A stretch of 64,000 bases of DNA. Source: Rhinopomastus cyanomelas. Taxonomy: Eukaryota; Chordata; Aves; Bucerotiformes; Rhinopomastidae. Under the pieces are notes generated by a model. That model saw only the letters and a program-made list of their open reading frames with translations, made no database searches and was not told the origin of the DNA. Location of the stretch: positions 2,249,804 through 2,313,803 of the forward strand of contig VXBP01008204.1 in assembly GCA_013400115.1 (NCBI GenBank). The letters run 5' to 3'. The number at the start of each line of letters is the position of its first letter. The first letter of the stretch is position 1. Of the stretch, positions 51,207 to 62,187 are shown piece after piece. The position numbers and the translations under genes were made by a program.

Positions 51207-54200
51207 TAATACTGTCCTGTTGGACTCAAGTGTAGTAAAGGCAAAGAAAGCACATTTATGCTCAGATTCAAAAATAGTAAAAATCAGTCCATTGGTGGCC
51301 TAATGCCACTAGGCCATTGTGACAGACAGGAGTTTTGGGATAAATTTTGAAGTTCAGCAAAATGACTTTGACACCAGATCCTCAATAAGCAGAATGGTCA
51401 ACAAAAATAGCCCTCCTAAACGGGAGGAGAAACCCAGGAGAAAGTGAGTTGTTCTTGAAAGCGTAACAATAAATTAGAGCCGAGGCAGTAACAGAGAGAA
51501 CAAGGTCAGGTGCTGGGCTGTGGCAGTGAATCAAGCCTATTGAACACAGAGCAGAAAGCCAGCAATGTTACAGTTACAGTACAGAAGTTATTCACTGAAC
51601 AAAACATGTTGAACAAAACTACAGCTTTTGAAGGACTTCGAAAACGGCCTCAAAACCTGAGGCACAAGGTCAGAACAGTTTTAGACAGAAAGTTTTGTTA
51701 GATCCTTCAAAGCATTTCACTCTGCTAAATGCTAGGCAACACCACTAACCTGCATTTCAGACTTAGAAGTGAGAGTAGAAATTAATTTTGGTCTCATAAC
51801 TGGAATTAAGTTAATCTGTTAGAGAGATGCTAAAATCAACAGCTGAATGTTTGGGCCTTTGTAATGGTTAAGAAAACCTGTAGTGATAGGTCAAAACCCC
51901 AGAAGCAGTGGGCTGTTCTGTACTTTGTTTTTCATTATTTTTAGTGAGGATCCCCCCAATCCCACCTCCTAAATATTCTCCAGTGTCAGAGATGAGAGCA
52001 TGATAAAGGAATCTTTCTGGGTTCACCTGTGTGTTTATGCACAGCAGGAAAATATCACAATACTTTTTCCAAGTCCTAATTTTCACTGTTCCTAGACCAG
52101 TATCTCCACAAGCTCAATCGATAAGGTTTGTCTCTTCCCAGAGAAAATGATTTTGTCAGCACATCTTGGCTGCAATCCACTGGAGTCACTATAGCTGAAA
52201 AATCAAAGTCTGTCTCTGCCTGGGCAACACATCCTACTGCACCACAGCAGGAGAAGGGCAGGTGTGGCTTCGATTACTACTGCTTTATTCGTGTGGATGT
52301 TATTACACAAGGCCCTACACAGATGATGACTTAACCTCCACTGCAATTAGGTTAAGAAAGCCGTTTCAATTACCACGCTGATTTCTCTTCAGCAACCTGC
52401 TCACTCAGTGATTTAAGCTATCTCTGCTAACCTGAGGACGCCACCTTGCACGACATTAATAAATCTTTCATCAGTACATTTCAGATTCATTGCAGTTACA
52501 AGCAAAGTTGTTTGAACTCGTGTTGTGCTGTTGTTGTATCTTTTAAGGATGCTCACACAGCACAGATAGGCCAGAACTGGGACAGCCTCCTGAAAGATGC
52601 AAATACAAAGCCTAGTTAGTACTATCTGCTGAACCTTTGAGGATGTTGATTAAGACTGGAAGCAGAGCATCAGTTCTAACATTCCCAAAGAATATAAATC
52701 TAACATCCAACCCTCCAGCATGGTCTGGCTGATCATCAAGGGCTTAGAAAGAAAGACAAATATAAAAGATGAACATGCCCAGAATTTGATGCCAGCTATG
52801 TATTTTTTAAGAGTTAAAATGTAGGAGTTGCAGTTTTTCTTTTTGTATCTTCTTGTCATTCTGAGAAATGTCTTTTATTAGATGGCAACTGATTTAAATT
52901 TTATCTTTAAATATGAATGTAATGTGATCTAAAATGAGTAATAGATTAGGTCTTTCTCAGTTGTCAAGAGACCACTGATGAGACTCAGATTTGCTAGGCA
53001 TGATTAGCCACTGACTTCACATCCAAGTCCCTGAGAAAAGCAAAGCAATCCTTCTCCCCAACCCATACCCAAAAATAAACTGCACTGCAAATAATTCTCC
53101 TGCCTTCACAGGCCTGGAGACACGTTCCTGGCATGAGACAGAGGGAAGTTGTTGTTTTCCTGTATTTAGTCAGAATATACTGAAGAAGCCATCAGAAAGA
53201 GCACAAATCGTAATGTCATTTTGATCTAGAGGGAGGTTTTCTGCAACATCAGTCTCTCATCACAAGCACCAATGACCCACTCCTTTCTCCGTTTGATTCA
53301 CACTCAAGGTAATTTTAGCATCCACCAGAACCGAGAGCCTGAAGTTCTGATTAGCCACGTCTTTTACGGTGTGCTTACAGCCCTCTGCTTCAGCATGGGT
53401 GTGTGACATATTTATCCTGGATAATTGCCCTGCTTTCCTTCTTTCTACAGGTTCTTGGTTCAGATATCAATGTCTTATTTCTTTTCTGTGCTGTACACCT
53501 CACAGTACCTAGATAAAACCAAACTCCTCTTTTACCTGTCAGCAAGTATCTATTGTTGAGAGATTAAGAGCTACCTTTGTTCTTCAGGAGCAGAGCACTG
53601 CTCAGTGATGACTGGAGTGTCTGAGGTGGGGAACAAGGAATATTCCCACTATTTAGTTTGGGGGGTTTATTTTGTTTCTATTAGATGTATTATACACATA
53701 ATCTTGTCTTTTTATTATCTTATTATAATTACTTTTTAGACTACCTGTTAAGCTAACCTCCAGGCACAGATGGAAACTCTGACAGAAGGACCAAAATACT
53801 GGGGTTTTTTTTAATTAAAAAATAAGTCTTCCTAGGTATCTGGGATAAAGCTAGCCCATAACACTAGCCTTAGGGAAGGGATCTAGGAGAGCTGGCACAA
53901 ACCACCTTACAAAACCTGTAGAGGTATTGTCCACTGAGCTGCTGCTTCAGGGAGTGGCATCATGAAACATGTTGTGGGAGTCCAAAAAACTTGCAGGAAT
54001 TCCCTTATTCTAGATTTCTCAATAGAAATGGAGGTACAGAATATTATCAGATTTGGACAACCAAAATATTTTATAATTTTACGGGTTTTTTTTCACTTGT
54101 ATGCAAATGACAGAGGCCAAGTAAAGCAGATGGAAGGCTGACTTGCTGTTGAAATTTTACTTTTCCAGATGATTGGAAAATACACTGAAGCAGAAAATAA

Positions 54201-54217
54201 AGTACACATACCATTGC
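51207..54217. other. Non-coding stretch, nothing recognised
   Basis: About 3 kb of AT-rich unique sequence with short frames only. 52330-52540 looks less eroded than its surroundings but shows no specific signal. Confidence 0.55.
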
Positions 54218-54401
54218 ACCCGGCTGGCTCAGCTGGTAGAGCATGGGACTCTGAATCCCTGGGGCCATGGGTCTGAGCCCCGTGTAGGACAGCGTATCTT
54301 GAGACAGTACTGCAGGCTTACCTTGCTCCAGCAGGACGGGTTGGACTTAGATGATCCTTGGAGGTCCCTTCCAACCTGTAACTTTCTGCGATTCTGTGAT
54401 C
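54218..54401 (+). mobile_element. Candidate SINE: tRNA-Lys-like head with CR1-type tail
   Basis: 54218-54291 folds as a tRNA and closely resembles tRNA-Lys(CTT). The A box TGGCTCAGCTGG (54225-54236) matches the Pol III consensus. The anticodon stem is TGGGA / TCCCT (four of five pairs), around loop CTCTGAA, whose anticodon would be CTG instead of CTT. The T arm is ATGGG / CCCGT around TCTGAGC, so the B box (54270-54280) has two changes from GGTTCGAGCCC. The acceptor stem is decayed and there is no CCA. A body of about 28 bp follows. From about 54320, CCTTGCTCCAGCAGGACGGG and TTGGACTTAGATGATCCTTG match the end of the CR1 at 25182, and the element ends in GATTCTGTGAT. A tRNA-derived promoter plus LINE-type tail is standard SINE architecture, and CR1-tailed tRNA SINEs are known in tortoises and passerine birds. 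A one-off tRNA/CR1 chimera is the alternative. Confidence 0.7.
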
Positions 54402-57400
54402 ACAACTGACCTAATGGTTTTCCATTCTTTGTTAAAGCACACGTTGAAGTTCCAGCACCTCACCTCCTATCTTCAGGAAGTTGCTGACTACCTTTGGAAG
54501 CATTTCACTACCTTTCAGACTCAGTCAGGCTACACCAGGGAGAGGAAACTGTGCCATAACAGTCAAAAGACTAATTCTCCATGGTCTATTCAAAAGTACT
54601 ATTCAAAAGTGGGGGCAATCTGGCACTGTCACAGGTGTGCACAGGTATCATTTTGTGAGGACTGGGAGTGACAGTAACTCCTGTCAACAGGATTTTGATC
54701 AGACACCGTATTTCATTTGTTTGTAAGGTGCTTGTTTTACTTTCATTGCAGCCATTGAGGTAAATGCAAAGGCTGGCTGGACACCCCACTAAGGACGAGT
54801 TAATCTTTTGATCTGAGGCCAGCTACGACCCCTGTGCCAAAGCCAAAGACACCTTTTCCAAAGCAGATGCACATCTGTCCCGGAGTCACTGGTGCTTCCC
54901 CTCAGCAAAGGCTCCCAGCCCTCATCCACCACTAGCAGCTTGCTGACCACTTGGGAAGAGGCTGTGAACAACAGTAACCAGAATCCTGAAGCAGCAGAAG
55001 TGCAAAGAGAAATGAGTTTGGCTGTGGCAACTGAGGTGATACCAGTTCATCTACCAGCAACTGTAGTGGAGCTGCACAGAGCAGTTCACAAGTCACAACA
55101 GGGAGCAGGGCAGTTAAAAGCTGCATTTTACCCTACGCTGGGAACACTTCTCTGGTTAAGCACTGGGTATCTGGCTGGATGACTATTTGCACAGCCAGGC
55201 ACATGCAAAATATTTTCCCAGACACAGAAAATGCCTCTGGGCTTTTTCTACTCCAAAGAACATGGTTTGTCTCTTGGAAGCAATACTTGCTCATATTGGT
55301 TAGTCTTGCTCAATAGCTTGTTTACTCCTTTGCCATATGCTCACTGTCTGCTTGCAGAAGCTCTGTGGCTCTTTATTATACCCATCACCTTTTCTCTTTT
55401 CCAAAGGCTGTTTATTACCTTTCAAATGTTGAAGTTTTCTCTCTATTGCACCTGGGACACTGATCTCTCCTTCCCCAGGACTGCTCAGGCCTCCCAAACT
55501 CTTCCTTCTGTCACCAGACCTGAAGCTCTGCTCACCTGTTCTCTGGCACTTTCACCATTAGCATCCTAAAATTGAACACCCCCCATCAGCTCGCTTACAG
55601 ACTAAAATGACACCTGCACCACAAATTTGTGTTCTTCAACTCTTACATTTTTAGCTCTTATCCAAAACTTTTCTCTCTCTTTACTTTGATTGTCTCTGAT
55701 GTCGACTGGATTCCTTCTTATCTACCACTTTGCATTCCTGTCATTCACTAGTCATTAGGCTATTCTCCTTCACCTTGGCTGGTGACTAGCACCCCAGCTG
55801 TGCCAGACTCTCTCAGTTTTGCTTCCATTCTCTTGAATATTCACTTATCTTTCAGCAGAGAGGTAAAGGCTTTCTCTCCTTACTGTCTATACATCTGGGT
55901 CAGAATTCAACTTTGTTTTCTCATTTACTTCACACTAGCCCAATGCACTTCTAGGTTTGATGATTCTATACTGCTTTTTTCCTGAAAATAATTTGTCATC
56001 AAGATTTTCAGCATCACATGCCTTTCTTCTAATAGCAATTATAGCTGAAACAAATTTACATACCTTCCTGTCAAAAATTACCACAGCTGCTTCATTTTTC
56101 TACCAAGAACTTCCTCAGAACTTAAGGTTCCCAAGACAAGGCTGCTCCTTAGCTCTAAGCTATTCTCTCGCATTTTCCAACACCAAGGCCTTGGATGCTG
56201 TACACTGCTGTAGCCAGAAAAACTTCCCAGTAAATATCAACAAAGCTGTCAACCCCTTGTCTTTCTGCATGTGGAGCCCTGTGCTCTGATGGAAGGGGGT
56301 GACATGTTTAAGCTTCAGGCAGAGAAGCAGTGGAGGAGCAGCAGGACTGTGGTCAGCAGCTGAAGAACATGCTGCTAAGGCAATGAGTGAATCTTTTAAT
56401 GAGATTAGCACACAAAGGAAAAAAAAGAGACAAACTAGTGCAAGAACTACAGAGAAATCCCTTTTCCAGACAAAACATTCACCAGGATGTTGCTGAGGAC
56501 AACAAAAAAGTGCAAGAAAACTGCATTTTGCAGGTGAACTGGCTCAATTTAGACCAGCACAAAGCACAATCAATCAATTTTTGTGCAGCAGCAGTGCTGG
56601 AAAAGTGCAGAGCATAACTGAACTTGTTTTGCTGGTTTTATAGACTTTTAACAGGCTTTTCAGAGCATCTGGCAGAAAGGAATACGGCAAAACTTAACAC
56701 TATTCATCATTCTTAAGGAACTGATCAGGCTTACAGCAAGCTGATGGGTGGGCCACAAGCGTAAGGGAGTTACTTCATGATAATGCATTGCACACGACTG
56801 TTTTGCCTCATTATCTTTAAATAAATACTAAGTATCTGGAACACGGAAACATTGCAAGCGTGAATGTACAAACTATGTGAGGCTACAAGTAACCTAGTTC
56901 TACAAACAGGGCTGGGTCATGGCTCTGGATCCACTAAAGGCAGGAGAGGTGAAGTGATGTCATGACAGATAAAGATGAGCAGCTTTCTTTGGATAGTAGC
57001 GGGATGCATAGCCAGTCATTCTCTTCTACACCAACACAGAATTGTAGAGTTTCTATAGGTGGTATGAGAAGGGGGAAACTCAGCAGACTTCAATGATATT
57101 AAGAAAGACAAAGGGGTTTTTTTGAGGAGAAATAAAAGCATAGTAGGAGCAACTCTGTAGTTTCCATTGCATAAACACACTCCTTTATGCTACATAAAGC
57201 TAATACCAATAGGCTGCCAGGTGCTACAGCTCTGCAGAAATCTGTGTTTTACCTACACTGCACCCTGTTTGCATTGCTGCAAATGACAGCACAAGACACC
57301 AGGCAAGTGAGAAATTGAGAGCAATGCCTTAAGTTTCAGCACAAAGCTGTGATGTGTGCTACCCGAGTGCTGCTCCTTTCATTTCCATGGCAGTTCTGCT

Positions 57401-58411
57401 GCTACTCCAATGGGGAGGGAACTAGCTCATTTCAAAATCCTACTCCTGCTTTTTTGCTAAACAATAAGAGAATGTCACACAATGCAAAAGTTTCAATACA
57501 TGAATAACTCTGCCTCTGTCACCTAGGCTTCAATCCTAGGACTCACCCACTGAAATCATGCTTATTGTCTCTATTCAAACAAAATGCCTGCTCCTTTTGA
57601 GAAGCCCTGTTTTGTAACTTAAATGCCTCTACATACACACCTCATTTGTGAAAAAGTGTAAAAAGAAAGAAAGTTCTTTCAGAGAAGCACAGGGAGTATT
57701 TCTGGATAATTTACCAGTTAAATGATAGCATAACGAGGGCTAGTGACAAGAAGCCCAAAATCAGGTTGGCTGAAGCTAGAAGTTAGACATTGAGATCCAC
57801 TAGCTTTTAGGAAAAACAGTGATATCCTAGCTAGTTTGTACTTTATCCAGTTTTTCAAAATAAACACTGCCTTTTACTGGAAATTAAGTTGGAATTAAAT
57901 GGTCTTTTCCAAACAAAAGGATTCTGTATGTTACTGGTTTCAGTATAGCAGTAAGTAGGTGAAACCTCACACCAAGAGTCATGCAGAATCCAGCTCAGCT
58001 TCAGAAGAGTAAGACCAAGAAAACTGTTTTCTTGTTGAAATATCTCAGGTCACCCAATTACCCAGCCCCGAGTCAAATAAATGGTATCTGACTGAAACAC
58101 TCTATATATTAATGCTTGTCTCATACAGAAGGTTTCAGACTCTGCTGTAAAAATCTAAGGATAATTTGTCTCTATCCCTTTCCTTGTACTTTTTTTTCAC
58201 AGCAGTTAATCACTATTCTCATGTATTCTAAAAAGCATTTTTTGAGTCTTAATTCAACTCCAGCCTTTGCTTCTTCTGGCACACCACTCTCCAGGCAACG
58301 GAGATTCTCAACACCTCCCATTTTTAACTCTTTTTGAATGCAGTTATCCAAAGCACAATCACATTTACACCTATACACACACATGTAAACAGAAGCATCT
58401 TCTTCTGGGTC
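54402..58411. other. Non-coding stretch with a pyrimidine-rich kilobase
   Basis: No gene is recognised. About 55250-56290 is clearly C/T-rich on the plus strand and carries open frames at 55231-55569 and 55957-56289 with no known domain. It could be an eroded insertion of unknown type. Confidence 0.5.
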
Positions 58412-58862
58412 CTAAGAAGGGCAACAAGGTGGTAAGAAGTCTAGAAAACATGCCCTATGTGGAGCAGCTGAGGGAACTGGAGTTGTTTAGTCTAGAGAAG
58501 AGGAGGCTAAGAGGAGACCTTACTGCTCTCTACACCTACCTAAGTGAAGGTTGTAAAGAGGCTGGTGCTGGTCTCTTCTGCCAAATTACTAATGATAAGA
58601 CAAAAGGAAATGGCCTCAATTTGCATCAATTTGCATCAGGAAAGGTTTAGACTGGATATTAGGAAGAAGATCTCTAATGGTGGGCACTGCAATGGGCTGC
58701 CCAGAGAGGTGGTGGAGTCACTGCCCCTGGAGGCATTTAAAAAAAATGATAAATGAGTAGATAGAGGACTTGTGGCCATGGTCTAAGGGTTAGAGAAATG
58801 TTGGGATGAGGGCTGCACTTGATAATATTGGAGGTCCTTTCCAGCCATGATGATTCTGTGAT
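58412..58862 (+). mobile_element. CR1 LINE, 5'-truncated, about 450 bp
   Basis: Sense-strand CR1 of the same subfamily as the copy at 372: AAGGGCAACAAGG, ACATGCCCTATGTGGAGCAG, AGAAGAGGAGGCTAAGAGGA, ATGGGCTGCCCAGAGAGGTG, and an end of ATGATTCTGTGATCT. Part of the ORF2 C-terminal frame is open (through about 58650) and includes L-R-E-L-E-L-F-S-L-E-K-R-R-L-R-G-D. The frame is then lost after a 10-bp tandem duplication at about 58617-58638. Confidence 0.9.
58617..58638 (+). repeat. 10-bp tandem duplication giving two octamer motifs
   Basis: CAATTTGCAT is repeated in tandem inside the CR1. This creates ATTTGCAT (reverse complement of the POU octamer ATGCAAAT) at 58619-58626 and 58629-58636, exactly 10 bp apart. 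Other CR1 copies of this subfamily have a single, diverged version of this stretch. Confidence 0.75.
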
Positions 58863-61859
58863 CTCATCAGCTGGCTTGTGCCCATCTCTCCTGAATCCTT
58901 GCAGCACACAAACCTGGAGCTTTTCTAATCCTTTATAGAAAAAGAATCACTGCAGACTTAGAAATGGAGCTGCTGGCACACTCAGTCTTCAGTATTTGTA
59001 ATCATTATCATTACCTTGTCTAAATAAATATACTTTTCCACCACCTCTAATTTTTTTCTTCAAACTTCCCAGCTGTGGTTGTTGCTTAAATTTTGTCTGT
59101 AGTGATGAGAAGATCTGTCTGTTGTCAGACCTCTCTTCCTCTTGCAGATACCTCTGTTCGTTCCACTTTCAAAGGAGAATGTTGTATTTTATTCCCAACT
59201 TTTTCACTACATAAAACTTTCCTATAATAAAATCATTAACTCTAAAAATAAGCAAATATCTTCTTTAATTAAAAGCAATTATATACCCATCTTCTCAGTG
59301 CTTATGGCCTGAAAACCTAGTGTAGCCCTTCCACCAGTGCGCACAGGAGCCATATGAGGTTAGTAAAGCAGAGAGGCAGCTGTATCCTCCATTTCATCTA
59401 TAGTAGCTACAAGTTCAACATATTTGTCTTTTTTTGAAGTATCAGTTCAACATTAGCACTGTCTGCCTTCTGCAGTCTCCCCAGCCAGCTAAAGTTAATT
59501 ACACACTAAGATCAGGTGGACAGATTCTCCTCTGTTATCTTTTTTTTTTAACAACTCTTAGTCTCTGTTATCAGACAGAAAATATTCTCTACCAGAAATT
59601 GCCTAACATCCTCATTTTGTTCATGGCTTGGAAAGTTCTTCATCTTTGTGTGATAAGTTCATCACCAGTGTCTGCCTGGCTACAGGACAAAAGTAGCCTT
59701 TGAAAAAAAATAATCTGCTTTCTATGCACCAAAAGAGAGTTTCATTATCTCTCTCTACCAGTGAGAGGAACATCTCTTCTGCAGAAATTCTGGTTCCTAG
59801 TATAACTGACAGGGAAGAAGTCCGTATGACTTACAAACATGGATTTTTCTCTAATACTTGCAGCCACCTGTTATTTTTTTCTGAACATCACAATTTCCCA
59901 GGGTTATTGATTGCCATCTGTTTCCCCTTTCAATGTTAACTATAAATTGCTTTGAAAAAAAATAACTGCCTCTCTTGCAAATTAAGCTGGAATCAGGTTT
60001 TAGCCAAAGTCATTGTTTTTCCTGATTGGATAATTCAAAAAATAAATTTAAAAAAAAAAAGTAGCTCTCCATTTTCCTTCTCATTCTGCTTTTAATTCCT
60101 TCTCCTTCAAATGGCTCAGCTAATGATTTTTCTTTTGCTAAGTGAAGCTGTGCTTTCTTTTGCAGCACTGCATGTCTGTGTGTCTTTCTGCAAGTGTAAT
60201 CACAGCTTCTACTCTGTTCAAGTGGGTGTAAAGGGGTCAAGAGCAATGGTCTCAAGCCAACCCCCTGTTCCGAGTCCAATGAGCAATTCACCTTCATCCA
60301 CCACAGTGAATCCCAGAGTGAAATAATTTTGTTCCATGCAAAAATTCTGATATTGGAAAATATTCTGACTTTGTTCTCAAGTGATGTCATGGCAGGGGAT
60401 GTGCTGGCTCCCATGTGCAACTCCAAGGCAAAGCCACAAGTTTCTTTTCCACCAGGTGTAAAATCCTGCCCATCCGCTGAGCGACTCCCCCAGACCTGGC
60501 TTATTCTGGGGCTAATCTGCAGCCCCCAAGTATTAGCTTCTGCATTATGTGGACAGAATGCAACTGGGAAGCATTCGTTCATGTCTTCAGGCTGTAGAAG
60601 GAGGTGACTATGAAAGAGTCACTAAAAAAAAGTGATGTGTTAAAAAAGTAGTGTGGGAGCATCAACAGATAGATGCTGGCTGTACTCTGCTTAATGGCAC
60701 ACAGCCCTGCCTGGTATTAGTCTTTCGCTATCATTCCCAATCGACAAGCGAAAACCAAGCTGCACCTTGTTATCTGCCCAGTTTTCTTTATTTAAATTGA
60801 TTTTCTTTTCCCATTTTAATTATGATTCACTTCAATCAAATCCCAATAAAATCAAACTCCTTAAGTGAAAATTGCACAGGCCTTTGGCCTTGTTTTTTAC
60901 CAAGATCTTTACCTGAATTTTTTTTAACATGTCTTGTTTTGGAAGAACACTGTGTCTAATAAATTTGGAATAACAACAATTGATCTCCACATATTTGTGT
61001 CACCAATTTGCCCGTGAATGCCACGGATAAAATCTTAGTTCCGTTAAGGATCATTACTTTCTTGAATGCATTCATTATTCAAAACCACTTGGTAGTTATT
61101 TTCTGCAAATAATTCCACCTCTAGAGCTTATGGGCTGTGTGTGTCTTCTTTACTCACTTCACATTAAAACGTCCTTCCTGCCTTTGATAAGATAAAACTT
61201 CAATTGATTTAAGCAGAGATTGATTCTCTCTTCTCAATACCTACTCCCAGACTGGCATCTCTACAGCTTTTCAACACTTAAAATGAGTTGTGAGTTAATC
61301 TGGGCTATTTCATTTTGGGACTTACACTGATTAACAACAGATTAATTTTGTTTCATTAATCACTTAACTCTTTGGTAAAACCAGACAAACTCTACCACCA
61401 TCTCACTACTGTGGGAATGAATGTTTCCGAATACTTCCTTTGGACTCACAGGTTCTGCCCTCAAATAGTTCTATGAAGTCAGTAGCATCTCTAGCTGAGC
61501 GTTTCAGTAGGTACATTTCTAACCTTTTTAAAAAAAATATATATCTCTGACATGTAGCTATACTTTTGTTTCACCAGTGGGTCATATCCTGTTCTGACTT
61601 ATAAAAAGTGGGGTAACTTTGTTTTTCATTAGTTACACTCAGTGTTGACAGCATAAGGAAGAGCAAAACTGAGATAGAGGAATTTGTTTGGAAAAAAGGT
61701 CTGCATTTTGCACTTTGTTGATGTTCCACACGCTCATTGTTACCACTTTAAAAAATAAACCACCAAAACCACAACTCACCAAACAATGAGACAGTAAGAC
61801 TCTTACACAAAAATAAACAGCATTTTGGCATCTTGTTGTGCAGTTACAGTTTAAATAAA
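58863..61859. other. Non-coding stretch, possible conserved segment
   Basis: About 3 kb. It holds the longest frame in the window (190 codons, 60010-60582 minus). No domain is recognisable, the frame is opposed by a 92-codon frame, and it ends near a poly-A run (about 60050-60060), so it is probably chance. 60780-61170 is AT-rich with ATTGATTTTC and AATTATGATTCA words and could be a conserved non-coding element. Confidence 0.5.
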
Positions 61860-62187
61860 TCATAGAATCACCAGGGATTGGTAGAGACCTCAAAAGATCA
61901 TCCAGTCCAATCCCCCTGCCACAGCAGGATCACCTAGACCAAGTCACACAGGAACATATCCAGGAGGGTTTTAAATATCTCCAGAGAAGGAGACTCCACT
62001 GCCCCTCAGGCAGCCTATTCCAGTGCTCCATCACCCTCACTGTGAAGAAGCTCCTTCTGATATGTATATGGAACCTCCTACGTTCCAGCTTACACCCATT
62101 GCCCCTTGTCCTATCAGCAGATGACATTTAAAAGAGCCTGGGTCCATCCTCCTGACACCCACCCCTCACAGATTTATAGTAGACATA
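61860..62187 (-). mobile_element. CR1 LINE 3' end, about 330 bp
   Basis: Minus-strand CR1 starting at the CATAGAATCA tail, then ACCTCAAAAGATCATCCAGT, CCACAGCAGGATCACCTAGA, TCTCCAGAGAAGGAGACTCC, and GTCCTATCAGCAGATGACAT. The frame 61930-62127 (minus) preserves part of the ORF2 C-terminus (R-T-R-G-N-G-C-K-L-E-R-R-R-F-H, then E-H-W-N-R-L-P) with a frameshift before the normal end. It is 5'-truncated and inactive. Confidence 0.9.

Noticed and set aside
60010..60582. 190-codon minus-strand open frame, the longest in the window
   Set aside because: No recognisable domain, low-complexity hydrophobic end derived from an A/T-rich run, an opposing open frame on the plus strand, and no splice or promoter context. 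Length alone is not enough in 64 kb of sequence read in six frames.
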